A DNA stretch of 61,298 bases from an uncultured Shewanella sp. (GCF_947495455.1 NZ_CANLZC010000024.1:1-61298); one strand, 5' to 3'. Shown: positions 1-8,725, counted from the first letter of the stretch. The notes: generated by a model from the sequence alone, not told the origin. Numbers and translations: made by a program.

Positions 1-77
1 TCTTTGTCTTTGTCTTTGTCTTTGTCTTTGTCTTTGTCTTTGTCTTTGTCTTTGTCTTTGTCTTTGTCTTTGTCTTT
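1..77. repeat. TCTTTG hexanucleotide microsatellite
   Basis: Twelve perfect head-to-tail copies of TCTTTG followed by a partial copy. The array runs off the left edge, so the true copy number is unknown. A six-base unit keeps the reading frame, so copy-number change would lengthen or shorten a protein rather than switch it off. On the minus strand the array follows an ATG in frame (see the next entry). Confidence 0.95.
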
Positions 78-80
78 CAT
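1..80 (-). CDS. possible 5' end of a leftward gene with an N-terminal Lys-Asp repeat (partial)
   Basis: Read leftward, an ATG at 80-78 is followed in frame by (AAA GAC)n, giving Met then alternating Lys-Asp for all 26 codons up to the window edge. The frame is open but the body of the protein lies outside, so no function can be given. The ribosome binding site is weak: nothing like GGAG lies within 12 bases. A TATACAT box lies just upstream. It may instead be an intergenic microsatellite that follows an ATG by chance. If real, slippage in the six-base repeat would alter the length of a charged N-terminal tail. Confidence 0.3.
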   Translation of the reverse strand, partial: MKDKDKDKDKDKDKDKDKDKDKDKDK

Positions 81-100
81 CAATCTAATGTATAATTCAC

Positions 101-150
101 AGTATTTTATACAAAAATAATACAAAGTATTTTATACAAAAATAATACAA
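101..150. repeat. 25-bp perfect tandem duplication
   Basis: The 25-base unit beginning AGTATTTTATAC occurs twice, at 101-125 and 126-150, without mismatch. It lies between the leftward Lys-Asp frame and the rightward gene at 194. The AT-rich unit contains TATAAAAT-like and TTGTAT-like boxes on the minus strand, so it may duplicate promoter elements of the leftward gene; that role is inferred. Confidence 0.9.
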
Positions 151-193
151 ACTTTTTAGCAAGTTAAACTGGATATAGAAAAAAGGAAAGCCC

Positions 194-574
194 ATGAAAT
201 ATTTATTTTCATCAATCATATTGTTAACCATGCTCAATCTTAATGCATTAGCAGCTGAGCCAACTTGCCACTCAGGCAATCCGCCTTATTGCAAGTACAT
301 TGGCAAAGTCAATAGGATATACGTTAATGCCGATAACTTGATGTTACTTTATTTTGATACCGATCTTCCCTCGGAAGTCGCCGATTCAGCAGGATATAAT
401 GTTTCAAAATACTCAGCAGCTGCATTTTCTGTTGATCAAAACCCCGAGTTTGCCAAAATGCTTTACTCAACGGCCTTAGCCGCTCAAGCATCCAATCGTG
501 ATGTCACTATACAAATGCGTGGAAGTACATGGGGTTATCTTAAAATTGATCGCATCTGGCTTGATGCCCCCTAA
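194..574 (+). CDS. small secreted protein of unknown function
   Basis: 126 residues. The N-terminus has a Lys, then a hydrophobic core, then ALAA before AEPTC, a clear Sec signal peptide cut near residue 20. The mature part is about 105 residues with two Cys (in PTCHS and PYCKY) that could form a disulfide in the periplasm or outside. The C-terminal half alternates polar and hydrophobic residues and ends IDRIWLDAP, suggesting a small beta-rich fold. GGAAAG precedes the ATG at a good distance. The gene stands alone and ends before a strong terminator. I do not recognise the family with confidence. A secreted inhibitor or a small adhesin/toxin-B-like fold are possible, neither shown. Confidence 0.7.
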   Translation: MKYLFSSIILLTMLNLNALAAEPTCHSGNPPYCKYIGKVNRIYVNADNLMLLYFDTDLPSEVADSAGYNVSKYSAAAFSVDQNPEFAKMLYSTALAAQASNRDVTIQMRGSTWGYLKIDRIWLDAP

Positions 575-582
575 AAATCACC

Positions 583-628
583 TTAGTAATAAAAAGCCTT
601 GTTTAAAAACAAGGCTTTTTATTACTAA
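583..628. terminator. bidirectional terminator
   Basis: A 20-base stem (arms from TTAGTAATAAAAAGCCTTG and its complement) closes a small A-rich loop. It has T-runs on both strands and sits between the convergent genes at 194 and 662, so it can serve both. Confidence 0.85.
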
Positions 629-661
629 AATATCACCTCAGATTTCCAAAAACTAGAAACC

Positions 662-3259
662 CTAGAAACGATAAATTCCCTTCAAGTAATAGTAACCCCC
701 ATTAAAGCCATAAGGCGAGGTTTCATAATATACGCCGCCCCATGCATTAGAGGCTCCGTCATAATCAATCAACTCAGCTTTTTTATCGAAAATATTTTGC
801 GCCCCCACGGCCACAGTGAAGGCCTCATTAATGTAATAACTCAGCTCCATATCCACAGTGACTGCATCTGATGCGGTTTTTGCCGTGGCATCATAATCCA
901 CATGTACACCTTGATATTCACCATAATAATTCACTCGCGTAAATAAGCCTAAATCCTGCCAAGCTTGGTTCCAAGTGAAAGTGGCTCTGTGATTGGGCAA
1001 ATCATTTTCAAGCCGTGAAACCTTAAAGTCTCCCGTGACATCAGTATAACTGTCCACCGTCGTTTCATTCCAGTTATACACTAAAGCAAAACTGGCATCT
1101 CCCCAAAGCAAATCGCTACTGTAGTTAGCAACAAAATCCACACCTTGCGTTGTTGTATCAAAGTCATTGGTGAAATAACTGACCTGAGATAAGCCTTCAA
1201 CATTGGGCACGCCATCGGCGATTAATACTGCTTTGTCTGCATCGGTTAAATCAATTTTCGCTGACTGGCTGATCCTATCATCCACTTTAATGTTGTAATA
1301 ATCCAGCGTCATATAAACTTCCCCTAAAGTGTACACCACACCTAGAGTATAACTGCTCGATTTCTCAGGACTTAACGCTTCACTTCCCAATTGTTGTGCA
1401 ATAGGATTCGTCGGCGGTAATAACGCCGAATCAACTAATATGCCGGATTCAAAACTGGTTTGCACTGTACTGACATTCGCCTGCCCCACAGTCGGTGCTC
1501 TAAAGCCTGTGTTATAGGATGCACGCAACGCAATATCATCGGTCACCTGTAGGTTAGTGGCGATCTTATAATTGGTGGTTGAGCCAAATGTATCATAATC
1601 CTCAAAGCGCACCGCTGCTTCTAACAACCAGTTATCGGTAAAGGGCATTCCCACATCAATATAACCGGCGTAATTTGTGCGGGTATATTCTCCTGCTTGA
1701 GCTGGTGTAAACCCAGGAAAACCATTGGAACCCACACTGAAACCTTGCGTACTCAATGGCCCCGCTTCATATGACGCTACATCCCCTGCTAATATTTCAA
1801 AGGTTTCATCATGCCACTCGGCACCAAAGGCAAAATTAAAATCATCCGCCATGCCAAAATCGATATATTTAACTAAATCGGCATTAAAGTTCCACTCAGA
1901 TTGAATGTATTTTCCTGGACTAAAATCTCTTGGTGTATCAGGTCCTAGCGAGGCATTGACTGTATTATAGATCTCATATCGAGACTCATTACTGCCATAA
2001 CTGCCACTAAAATCATAATCAATGCCTTGCAACCAAGGAATTTGAAACTCCCCTCGCGTACCAGCCACAATCGATGTGTCTTCAATATGCCCACCAAAAT
2101 TCGGTGTAAATCCACCCGGTAGTAGTTCAGTAAAGGCGAAACAATTAGGATCATTGGCCACACCATCAATATAATTTTGCTGAGTGGCAATATTGTTCGA
2201 GGTTATTGCAATACTTGGACAACTTATTCCATCACCATCCGCTAACCCATCATTGACTTGCCCGGCATCACCGGGCGTTAAATCCCCCACCAACAAGGTT
2301 GCACCATCATCATTAGAATACACGCCTCCTCGCGTATTAGGGTTACGATAATAAAACCCCCCTTTCACGTCGCGTTGGGAGTAATTACCAAATAAATACG
2401 CTTGCGAAAATGCATCTAACTCTAAGCCTAAATTAGCAAAAAGACTGATGTCATCACTGATTTCAGGTGAGCCCCATATTTGAGCCGGGTTATCTACGTC
2501 GACTCCCGCTGCAGCAAATGCTGCAGCATCCGGCCTTTGAACACTGCGACTCGTAGGATCAATATCCTTATAAGAAAAACTTAAATTCACAAACCCATCT
2601 TGTGTTAACGGCATGCCAATATTACCGAGGAACTGCGCCGTGGTACCATCACCCTCATAATATTCTCCCACTTTAGCCTCTAATGATCCCCCTTCTGCGT
2701 CATCCCTTAACACAAAGTTAATCACTCCAGCGATAGCATCCGAGCCATATTGCGCCGCTGCGCCATCACGCAACACTTCTACCTGCTTAAGCGCAATACT
2801 GGGAAAAACAGAAATATCAGGGCCATGAGCGCCATCATTAATTCCCCCGCCTTGAAAAGTGATCACAGACGATCTATGTCTGCGCTTACCATTAACTAAA
2901 ATCAGTGTACTGTCCGCAGACAATCCCCTTAAATTAGCGGGGCGAACTAAACTTGCTGTATCACTGATGGGATTGGCATGTACATTTAACGAAGGGACTG
3001 AGCCTTTTAAAATTTCCAACATATCAGTACTGGCAGAACGATTTATTTCATCGCTGCCGATAATATCGATAGGCACCGGAGAATCGGCTATCGATCGTGG
3101 TGCCGCTCTTGATCCCACCACGGCGATACGCTCCACTTTTTCGTCGACGGCAACTGGCACATCTTCTGCAAACACATTGTGAGTCACTAAACTACTTGAA
3201 ATGGCGATTGATATGGCAATACTGAGAGTATTTTGCTTGAACTTATTCATTATATGCAT
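662..3259 (-). CDS. TonB-dependent outer-membrane receptor
   Basis: 865 residues, the usual size for the family. A signal peptide (to about residue 32, ending VFA) precedes a TonB-box-like stretch (ERIAVVGSR), a plug domain (about 45-190, with LRGLSADSTLILVNGKRR and VEVLRDGAAAQYGSDAIAGVIN) and a long beta-barrel ending in the aromatic GIYRF. Such receptors import scarce ligands (siderophores, metals, cobalamin, glycans) using TonB-ExbBD energy. The substrate cannot be read from sequence. The long plug and wide loops resemble receptors of marine Alteromonadales. Two starts are possible, at codon 1 or codon 4; neither has a strong RBS. It is divergent from the sigma-54 activator gene, and an operator-like palindrome lies between them. 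Confidence 0.93.
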   Translation of the reverse strand: MHIMNKFKQNTLSIAISIAISSSLVTHNVFAEDVPVAVDEKVERIAVVGSRAAPRSIADSPVPIDIIGSDEINRSASTDMLEILKGSVPSLNVHANPISDTASLVRPANLRGLSADSTLILVNGKRRHRSSVITFQGGGINDGAHGPDISVFPSIALKQVEVLRDGAAAQYGSDAIAGVINFVLRDDAEGGSLEAKVGEYYEGDGTTAQFLGNIGMPLTQDGFVNLSFSYKDIDPTSRSVQRPDAAAFAAAGVDVDNPAQIWGSPEISDDISLFANLGLELDAFSQAYLFGNYSQRDVKGGFYYRNPNTRGGVYSNDDGATLLVGDLTPGDAGQVNDGLADGDGISCPSIAITSNNIATQQNYIDGVANDPNCFAFTELLPGGFTPNFGGHIEDTSIVAGTRGEFQIPWLQGIDYDFSGSYGSNESRYEIYNTVNASLGPDTPRDFSPGKYIQSEWNFNADLVKYIDFGMADDFNFAFGAEWHDETFEILAGDVASYEAGPLSTQGFSVGSNGFPGFTPAQAGEYTRTNYAGYIDVGMPFTDNWLLEAAVRFEDYDTFGSTTNYKIATNLQVTDDIALRASYNTGFRAPTVGQANVSTVQTSFESGILVDSALLPPTNPIAQQLGSEALSPEKSSSYTLGVVYTLGEVYMTLDYYNIKVDDRISQSAKIDLTDADKAVLIADGVPNVEGLSQVSYFTNDFDTTTQGVDFVANYSSDLLWGDASFALVYNWNETTVDSYTDVTGDFKVSRLENDLPNHRATFTWNQAWQDLGLFTRVNYYGEYQGVHVDYDATAKTASDAVTVDMELSYYINEAFTVAVGAQNIFDKKAELIDYDGASNAWGGVYYETSPYGFNGGYYYLKGIYRF

Positions 3260-3570
3260 TTCATCAAATTCTCATTTTTTATTGTTATGGTCCTGCCGCG
3301 GCACTTCAGTGAAGCGAGCAGTGAACTGAACCCAAATGAGCTAAGAATGTAAAGGAACACTCAACAGCAAGCACATAAGCGAAACATTAATCTAACAAAA
3401 AACAATAACAATGCACAAGAGATGCCTAAATACTCTAAAAATCACGGTATTTAAGATAAAGCATTCATATTAATAAACAATGTTAAAGATAAACCTAAAT
3501 CCACGATATTTCGTGTTTTTGACAATTCGATTTATAATCAAGCATTACACTGATATGACAAGTAGGCTTT
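3260..3570. promoter_or_regulatory. divergent regulatory gap with an operator-like palindrome at 3502-3515
   Basis: This 311-base gap separates the TonB receptor (leftward) from the activator gene (rightward). CACGATATTTCGTG at 3502-3515 is a palindrome (CACGA-N4-TCGTG) matching the core of the inverted repeat upstream of ccoG. A weaker half copy (TCACGGTAT) lies near 3442. I found no GG-N10-GC sigma-54 promoter on the minus strand here, so the receptor is not obviously sigma-54-dependent. The segment near 3295 is richer in GC and contains TGCCGCGGCA, with no assigned role. Confidence 0.5.
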
Positions 3571-5013
3571 ATGACTTCTTCCACGTCAAAAAATGTTGCT
3601 AACACTGAATTCTTGCCAGAAAATCAATTGATTTTAAATGCTGTGAGTGAAGGGATCTATGGCTTCGATCTCAATGGAAATGCCGTCTTTATCAATCCTG
3701 CAGCAGAAAAGATGACAGGTTGGAAAGCCGAAGAATTACTAGGGAAAAACATTCACGATAGCCATCATCATAGCCACAGTGATGGACGTCATTACCCTCA
3801 AGAAGAATGCCCAATTTATAATACCTTGCAAGATGGCCTACCGAGAGAAATCAGCCACGAAGTCTTTTGGCGCAAAGATGGCACTTGTTTTCCGGTATTG
3901 TATAATTCAACCCCCGTTTATAAAGACAAGCAACTTATCGGTGTTGTCGCGATATTTCGTGATATTAGCATACAGAAACAAACAGAGCAGTCTTTAAGGC
4001 AAGCCTTGAAACAAGTTCAGGCATTGTCTGAAAAATTGTCATCTGAAAACCAATACTTACAACTGGAATTAGCCAATAAGACTGGCGATGTGGGTATTTC
4101 CGGGCATAGTGAGAAAATACAAGAATTAATACAGCAAGTTGCATTGGTTGCCAATACAGATAGTACTGTGCTGATCAGTGGCGAAAATGGCACAGGCAAA
4201 GAATTAGTCGCTCGTAACCTCCACCAGCTTAGCCATAGAGCAGATAAACCACTCATCAGCGTTAATTGCGCTGCCTTTTCAGCGACCTTACTGGAAAGTG
4301 AGCTATTTGGTCATGAAAAAGGTGCCTTTACAGGCGCCACTAACCGCAGAAAAGGTCGCTTTGAACTGGCCAATCACGGCACACTTTTTCTAGATGAAGT
4401 AGCAGAACTGTCCCTTGAAGCTCAATCTAAATTGTTACGTGTCATACAAGAACGAGAATTTGAACGGGTTGGCAGCAGCGAAACCATCCAAGTCGATATT
4501 CGCCTTATTACCGCCAGCCATCATGACTTGCTTAAGAGAGTCCAACAAGGTTTATTTAGAATGGATCTTTACTATAGGCTCAATGTTTTTCCTATTCAAG
4601 TTCCCCCTTTAAGAGACAGATTAGAAGATATTCCAGAACTTGTTAATCACCTCATTCATGATTTAAATAGAAAATTAGGTAAAAAAATAAAAGGGGTAAG
4701 TCAAAAAGGTCTGCAGCAACTGATGTCACATCGCTGGCCAGGTAATGTACGCGAATTACAAAATGTACTCGAAAGGGAGATAATACTATCTCAAAGTGAT
4801 GTATTACATATTGCGCCAATCACAAACAATAACAATACACCACAAACAAAACTACTGACTTTCGCACAAATGGAAAAACAATACCTCACTCAAGTATTAC
4901 GGCAAGTCAGTTGGCGGATCTCAGGTCCCGCTGGCGCGGCACAATTGCTGGATCTTGCCCCAAGTACACTCAGATCCCGTATGAAGAAATTGGGAATAAA
5001 CAGGCCAAATTAG
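3571..5013 (+). CDS. PAS domain sigma-54-dependent enhancer-binding regulator
   Basis: 480 residues. An N-terminal PAS domain (about 15-135) is followed by a short coiled coil (about 138-170), a sigma-54 AAA+ domain (about 175-400) and a Fis-type helix-turn-helix (about 435-478, [21 protein letters not shown]). The AAA+ core shows Walker A (GENGTGKE), the sigma-54 contact loop GAFTGA, Walker B ([11 protein letters not shown]) and the arginine-finger region. It should bind an upstream site, sense a small ligand or redox signal through PAS and remodel RNA polymerase-sigma-54. The downstream ccoG has both a sigma-54 promoter and a distal inverted repeat, making it the obvious target. The signal is unknown. 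Confidence 0.9.
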   Translation: MTSSTSKNVANTEFLPENQLILNAVSEGIYGFDLNGNAVFINPAAEKMTGWKAEELLGKNIHDSHHHSHSDGRHYPQEECPIYNTLQDGLPREISHEVFWRKDGTCFPVLYNSTPVYKDKQLIGVVAIFRDISIQKQTEQSLRQALKQVQALSEKLSSENQYLQLELANKTGDVGISGHSEKIQELIQQVALVANTDSTVLISGENGTGKELVARNLHQLSHRADKPLISVNCAAFSATLLESELFGHEKGAFTGATNRRKGRFELANHGTLFLDEVAELSLEAQSKLLRVIQEREFERVGSSETIQVDIRLITASHHDLLKRVQQGLFRMDLYYRLNVFPIQVPPLRDRLEDIPELVNHLIHDLNRKLGKKIKGVSQKGLQQLMSHRWPGNVRELQNVLEREIILSQSDVLHIAPITNNNNTPQTKLLTFAQMEKQYLTQVLRQVSWRISGPAGAAQLLDLAPSTLRSRMKKLGINRPN

Positions 5014-5072
5014 TTTTTGTGATCGCGATCTCACTGTATTTATGTGATCACGCGCAGCATTAACGCTCAATA

Positions 5073-5106
5073 TCACGATATATCACACAGTAGCGATATA
5101 TCGTGA
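5073..5106. promoter_or_regulatory. putative enhancer (UAS) for the sigma-54 activator
   Basis: A perfect inverted repeat: 12-base arms (TCACGATATATC at 5073-5084, complement at 5095-5106) around a 10-base spacer. Each arm also resembles the palindrome CACGATATWTCGTG seen at 3502. Its centre is about 90 bases upstream of the -12 box of the sigma-54 promoter, where enhancer-binding proteins usually bind. Assignment to the adjacent regulator is inferred. Further palindromes (GATCGCGATC, GTGATCAC) lie at 5022-5052. Confidence 0.65.
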
Positions 5107-5170
5107 CTCAAAAACAAAATAAACAGCAACTTACCTATTAATAACAACAACTTAAATAACATAGCCTTTT

Positions 5171-5186
5171 TGGCCTAATGCTTGCT
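5171..5186 (+). promoter_or_regulatory. sigma-54 promoter of ccoG
   Basis: TGGC at 5171 and TTGCT at 5182 give the canonical GG-N10-GC spacing of a -24/-12 promoter. Transcription should begin near 5197, leaving a leader of about 37 bases to the ATG at 5234. Confidence 0.75.
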
Positions 5187-5233
5187 ATTAACTCGTAAAA
5201 AAGTGTGCAGTGTCAACGCCAAAGAGAAGTAAC

Positions 5234-6646
5234 ATGTCAAATAATAATATTGTCAACACCCATCCCGCTATGGGGGATCGCATTCCCATTAAGCAAATTT
5301 CAACACCAACAAACAAAATTCAAATACGTGAACAAAAAGGCTATTTCCAACGAATAAGAACGGGAATGAATAGCCTCTTAGTACTATTATTTCTGCTCAC
5401 CCCTTTTATCAATTATCAGGGACGACAAGCCATTTTATTTAACATTAGTGAGCAACAATTTATTTTTTTTGGCACCACATTATGGCCGCAAGATTTCACT
5501 GTTTTAGCGTGGATTTTTATTGCTGCTGCTTTCATGTTATTTTTTGTCACCGTATTTTGGGGAAGAATATGGTGTGGCTTTCTTTGCCCACAAACTGCTT
5601 GGACATTTATGTTTGTTTGGGTCGAAACCCGTTTAGAAGGTAGCCGTAATCAAAGAATTACATTAGATAAAGCCCCTTGGTCTTTGACAAAAATCTATAA
5701 ACGAGTAGGAAAACACTTTATATGGGGTATGATAGCCTTACTAACAGGGTGTAGTTTTATCGCCTATTTTATTCCTGCACGTACACTCTATCCTGAAATA
5801 TTGACCTTTAGTGGCAGTTTTTGGGCGACCACTTGGGTATGGTTTTTTGCACTTTGTACTTATCTCAATGCCGGCTGGATGAGAGAGCAGATGTGCCTAC
5901 ATTGCTGCCCATATTCTCGCTTTCAATCCGTGATGTTTGATGCTAATACCCAAACCGTCACTTACAATACTAAGCGAGGCGAATCACGGGGTCCGAGAAA
6001 GCGCAAACAAGAGACGGCATTAGGCGATTGTGTCGACTGTCATTTGTGTGTTGATGTATGCCCAACGGGTATCGACATCAGAAATGGACTCCAATATGAA
6101 TGCATTAATTGCGGCGCCTGTGTTGATGCTTGTAACCAAACCATGAAAAAATTTGGTTATGCCCCCAATTTAATTAGTTATATTAGCGAAAATAGCCTCA
6201 AAAATACCCCTAAACCTATTTTTACTTCATTTAAATTTATTGGTTATGGTATTGCCACTTTAATCATGCTCAGTGTTATTGGCTTAGATATCGCTAATCG
6301 AGATAATATTCAGCTGAACGTGATTCGAGACAGACAGAACCTATATCGTGAAACCTTGGACAGTAAAATAGAAAACAGTTATACGCTTAAGATCAGAAAT
6401 AAAACCCAAGAGCGCCGTCAATACCAGATCAACATAGATAATGAGCATATCTATCAATTGGTTGGTAATACACAAGTGACCATTCTTCCGGGAGAACAAC
6501 TGGACTATCCTGTTACCGTACTGGCCAAACAAGATAGATTAAATTCAAGTCGCAGCCCCATTAATTTCACTATTAAAGAGATAGATAATGGTGACAGTAA
6601 AAACAATTGGGTTTCTCAATCTTCCAATTTCTTTAGCCCCTTGTAA
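5234..6646 (+). CDS. ccoG: CcoG/FixG-type polyferredoxin, copper-handling accessory protein
   Basis: About 470 residues. The motif order is typical of CcoG (RdxA/FixG): an N-terminal membrane segment, WCGFLCPQTAW (about residue 120), further membrane helices, CLHCCPYSRF, then a double 4Fe-4S motif (CVDCHLCVDVCP and CINCGACVDAC), another helix and a C-terminal immunoglobulin-like FixG domain. In known systems CcoG reduces Cu(II) to Cu(I) for assembly of cbb3 oxidase. No ccoNOPQ genes are nearby. I chose ATG 5234 because AGAGAAG precedes it; an upstream in-frame GTG at 5210 lies only 13 bases after the predicted transcript start. Control by sigma-54 is unusual for this gene and points to a dedicated stress or metal role. 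Confidence 0.88.
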   Translation: MSNNNIVNTHPAMGDRIPIKQISTPTNKIQIREQKGYFQRIRTGMNSLLVLLFLLTPFINYQGRQAILFNISEQQFIFFGTTLWPQDFTVLAWIFIAAAFMLFFVTVFWGRIWCGFLCPQTAWTFMFVWVETRLEGSRNQRITLDKAPWSLTKIYKRVGKHFIWGMIALLTGCSFIAYFIPARTLYPEILTFSGSFWATTWVWFFALCTYLNAGWMREQMCLHCCPYSRFQSVMFDANTQTVTYNTKRGESRGPRKRKQETALGDCVDCHLCVDVCPTGIDIRNGLQYECINCGACVDACNQTMKKFGYAPNLISYISENSLKNTPKPIFTSFKFIGYGIATLIMLSVIGLDIANRDNIQLNVIRDRQNLYRETLDSKIENSYTLKIRNKTQERRQYQINIDNEHIYQLVGNTQVTILPGEQLDYPVTVLAKQDRLNSSRSPINFTIKEIDNGDSKNNWVSQSSNFFSPL

Positions 6647-6653
6647 TATAATC

Positions 6654-6689
6654 AATACGCAGGTGAGCCTTGGCGTTAATCTGCGTATT
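6654..6689 (+). terminator. inverted repeat after ccoG
   Basis: Nine-base perfect arms AATACGCAG and CTGCGTATT around an 18-base loop, just after the ccoG stop. There is no T-run, so it may be a weak or factor-assisted terminator. Confidence 0.35.
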
Positions 6690-6721
6690 CATACAAAGCT
6701 GATTTTAATCATTTTCGTTTT

Positions 6722-6950
6722 ATGGATGCGCTTAAGGCTGGGGAAAACATTGATTACAACCCGTACCAAGCTCGCTAGAGCAATTAGCCTGTTACAATAG
6801 CTTATATTGAATGATGCCGAACAAGAAGTGAGTCTTGGCCAATCAGGGTAGCTGGCTGTCTCTGATCCACAAGTGATGTCTAGTTATTGGCAACAAGCAC
6901 ATGAAACTGACAGGATAATGACACAAAATTATTTCTTTAATCTGAGATGA
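6722..6950 (+). pseudogene. decayed reading frame, family not recognised
   Basis: An ATG at 6722 opens MDALKAGENIDYNPYQAR and then a stop. In another frame the text continues RAISLLQ, stop, LILNDAEQEVSLGQSG, stop, LAVSDPQVMSSYWQQAHE, onward to a stop at 6948-6950. The pieces read as one protein-like sequence broken by one frameshift and two stops, which suggests a gene remnant of roughly 75 codons. It is too short and damaged to name. It fills most of the gap between ccoG and the His-rich gene. Confidence 0.4.
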
Positions 6951-7022
6951 AGCCATGTTCAAACTGCAAGATCTCAAAAGCTAGCCTACACTTTATGCGT
7001 ATCAATTAAGGGAGAATAGCTT

Positions 7023-7364
7023 ATGCCTTGCTCAAACAGTCATACTCATCCAGATCATATTCATGGCCCTCATTGCGGTCATACCGCCATTCATCATGAA
7101 GATCATATTTGTTATGTTCACGATGGGCATTTACATCAACCCCATGAAGATCATTACCATGATCATGTTATTGAAGTGACTAAAGTCAACCCTGATCTAT
7201 GTATACCCACTCATGACTGTGGCAAGCATGTTCACGGCCCCAATTGTGGACATGAAGCCATTCCCCATGGCGACCATATTGACTATTTAGTCAATGGTCG
7301 TTTACACCATGTCCATAATGGCCATTGCGATGATCATGGCCCTATTGAGCTCATAAAAGAGTAA
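7023..7364 (+). CDS. histidine-rich metal-binding protein (two tandem repeats)
   Basis: 113 residues, about a quarter of them His, with several Asp and Cys. It consists of two related halves: one around HIHGPHCGHTAIHHEDH, the other around HVHGPNCGHEAIPHGDH, each followed by a second His cluster (DGHLHQPHEDHYHDH and NGRLHHVHNGHCDDH). There is no signal peptide, so it is probably cytoplasmic. Similar HGPNCGHE..PHGDH modules occur in proteins tied to zinc, cobalt or nickel handling, so metal storage or chaperoning is the best guess. GGGAGAA gives a strong RBS. Together with ccoG and the TonB receptor it suggests a metal locus. Confidence 0.75.
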   Translation: MPCSNSHTHPDHIHGPHCGHTAIHHEDHICYVHDGHLHQPHEDHYHDHVIEVTKVNPDLCIPTHDCGKHVHGPNCGHEAIPHGDHIDYLVNGRLHHVHNGHCDDHGPIELIKE

Positions 7365-7413
7365 CAATGAGATCATTCCATTGAATACAAAAATACACTA
7401 GTCGAAGAAATGA

Positions 7414-7447
7414 GTGACTCGAACACTTCATAAAGCATTCGAGTCAC
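7414..7447 (+). terminator. hairpin after the His-rich gene
   Basis: Ten-base perfect arms GTGACTCGAA and TTCGAGTCAC around a 14-base loop, 50 bases past the stop codon. It lacks a T-run, so it may terminate poorly or stabilise the mRNA end. Confidence 0.4.
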
Positions 7448-7571
7448 AGCTATTAAACTTGAATGGCAACAAAGACTATAGGTTAAATTTCTCAATAACT
7501 TGTTCTATCAGGTATTATTGTTGTATTTTAGTCATAATCCAGCTTTCTAGTTAAATATCAAGCCACTCTAT

Positions 7572-7895
7572 ATGACATCTTCTGTATCTAATGAAACAAA
7601 AAACCAAGCGCTCAAAGTAGCCAAAGCCACGCAAAAACCAGGACAAACAAAAGAGCAGACAAAACTCATTGCACAAGGCATTGAAAAAGGGATCAGTGAA
7701 TATAAAAAACAACAAAAAGCCAAGGCACGGGAGCGTGACAAACAGCGTAAGCAATCTTTGAAAAAACCGGCAATGGACAAAATACCGAACAACAATGAGC
7801 CAACACCTAGTCAATCATTTGTTTATTTACCTTGGCTATTATTGGCATTGAGTTGGCTCGCGTTTTTACTCTATCTCTTTTTTTATGATAAATAA
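7572..7895 (+). CDS. DUF2956 family protein
   Basis: 107 residues. The Lys/Gln-rich N-terminal part contains the conserved stretch AKATQKPGQTKEQTKLIAQG followed by a highly charged helix (EYKKQQKAKARERDKQRK). One C-terminal membrane segment (YLPWLLLALSWLAFLLYLFF) ends in DK. This matches the DUF2956 family of Shewanella and Vibrio, whose function is unknown. The layout implies a tail-anchored inner-membrane protein with its charged domain in the cytoplasm. It is convergent with the UspA gene. Confidence 0.85.
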   Translation: MTSSVSNETKNQALKVAKATQKPGQTKEQTKLIAQGIEKGISEYKKQQKAKARERDKQRKQSLKKPAMDKIPNNNEPTPSQSFVYLPWLLLALSWLAFLLYLFFYDK

Positions 7896-7920
7896 TGCAA
7901 AGAATGACTTATTTTCACCT

Positions 7921-7953
7921 GCTCACTGACATTATCACTATTGACCAGTGAGC
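7921..7953. terminator. convergent terminator
   Basis: Eight-base arms GCTCACTG and CAGTGAGC around a 17-base loop between the convergent DUF2956 and UspA genes. T-rich flanks are modest. Confidence 0.5.
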
Positions 7954-7969
7954 TTCTCCATAATGACAA

Positions 7970-8428
7970 CTATTTTTTCGTCGCATCTTTTACCACCAAA
8001 ACGGGACATTTGGCTTTATGCACTAATTCTTCAGCCAAGTTTGCATGTAAAAAATGCAAGGTTCCTGCACTGTGGTGACTTGCAAGCACTATCATTCCTA
8101 CATCATGCTCCGTAGCTTCTTCTAATATTTGTGGTGCGATTCCACCACTTCTTATTACCGTTTTAAGGGATAATCCCGCTTCTAATTTATTTTCTATATT
8201 GGCTAACAAGGCTTGCATTTTCTCTAATGAATACGCTTCTAAATGATGCTCTAACTCTTCAGGTGTTTCAACAATAATACCATAGTTATGTTTACCATAC
8301 GGGCTACTCATGACATGTAACAAACGAATATCCACTTGATAAAGATTAGCGAGTTCTATTGCATATTCTAGTGCATTTTCAGCTGTTTTTGAAAAGTCTG
8401 TTGGGCATAGTATTTCACGAGTACGCAT
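7970..8428 (-). CDS. universal stress protein (UspA family)
   Basis: 152 residues from the ATG at 8428, chosen because GGAGAAG lies six bases before it; a 9-codon upstream extension has no RBS. The single Usp domain starts ILCPTDFSKTAENALEYAIELA and ends CPVLVVKD. The usual ATP-binding pattern G-x2-G-x9-G(S/T) is replaced by LASHHSAGTLHFLHANLAEE, so nucleotide binding may differ from MJ0577-type members. Usp proteins are cytoplasmic dimers made under starvation or stress; this protein's partner is unknown. Confidence 0.9.
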   Translation of the reverse strand: MRTREILCPTDFSKTAENALEYAIELANLYQVDIRLLHVMSSPYGKHNYGIIVETPEELEHHLEAYSLEKMQALLANIENKLEAGLSLKTVIRSGGIAPQILEEATEHDVGMIVLASHHSAGTLHFLHANLAEELVHKAKCPVLVVKDATKK

Positions 8429-8725
8429 TATTTCTTCTCCTATTCTGGACCCCAAAAAGCCTAACCTTTATTTACCACTCATTTGATATTAGCCATAAAG
8501 TATAATTAATTCATCCCTAATTGACGTTCCCATTTCAAATTGACATTAACAAAATAAAATCATCCTAATCATACTTTTCAATACGTGAAAGGATCCGCTT
8601 AATAATAGATAGATAAAAACCGTTAACTCACATAATATAAACTGACTAACCAGTTAGCCAGCTTCAATAACACCTTTGAATAATAACAACTTGTTAGTCA
8701 AACAAGCTTAAAAAGGAGTATAAAA

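Noticed and set aside
97..279. Leftward 60-codon ORF over the signal peptide of the secreted protein
   Set aside because: It is antisense to a well-supported gene start, hydrophobic by complement only, and has no RBS.
3260..3400. Sigma-54 promoter for the TonB receptor
   Set aside because: No GG-N10-GC pair was found on the minus strand in the expected interval.
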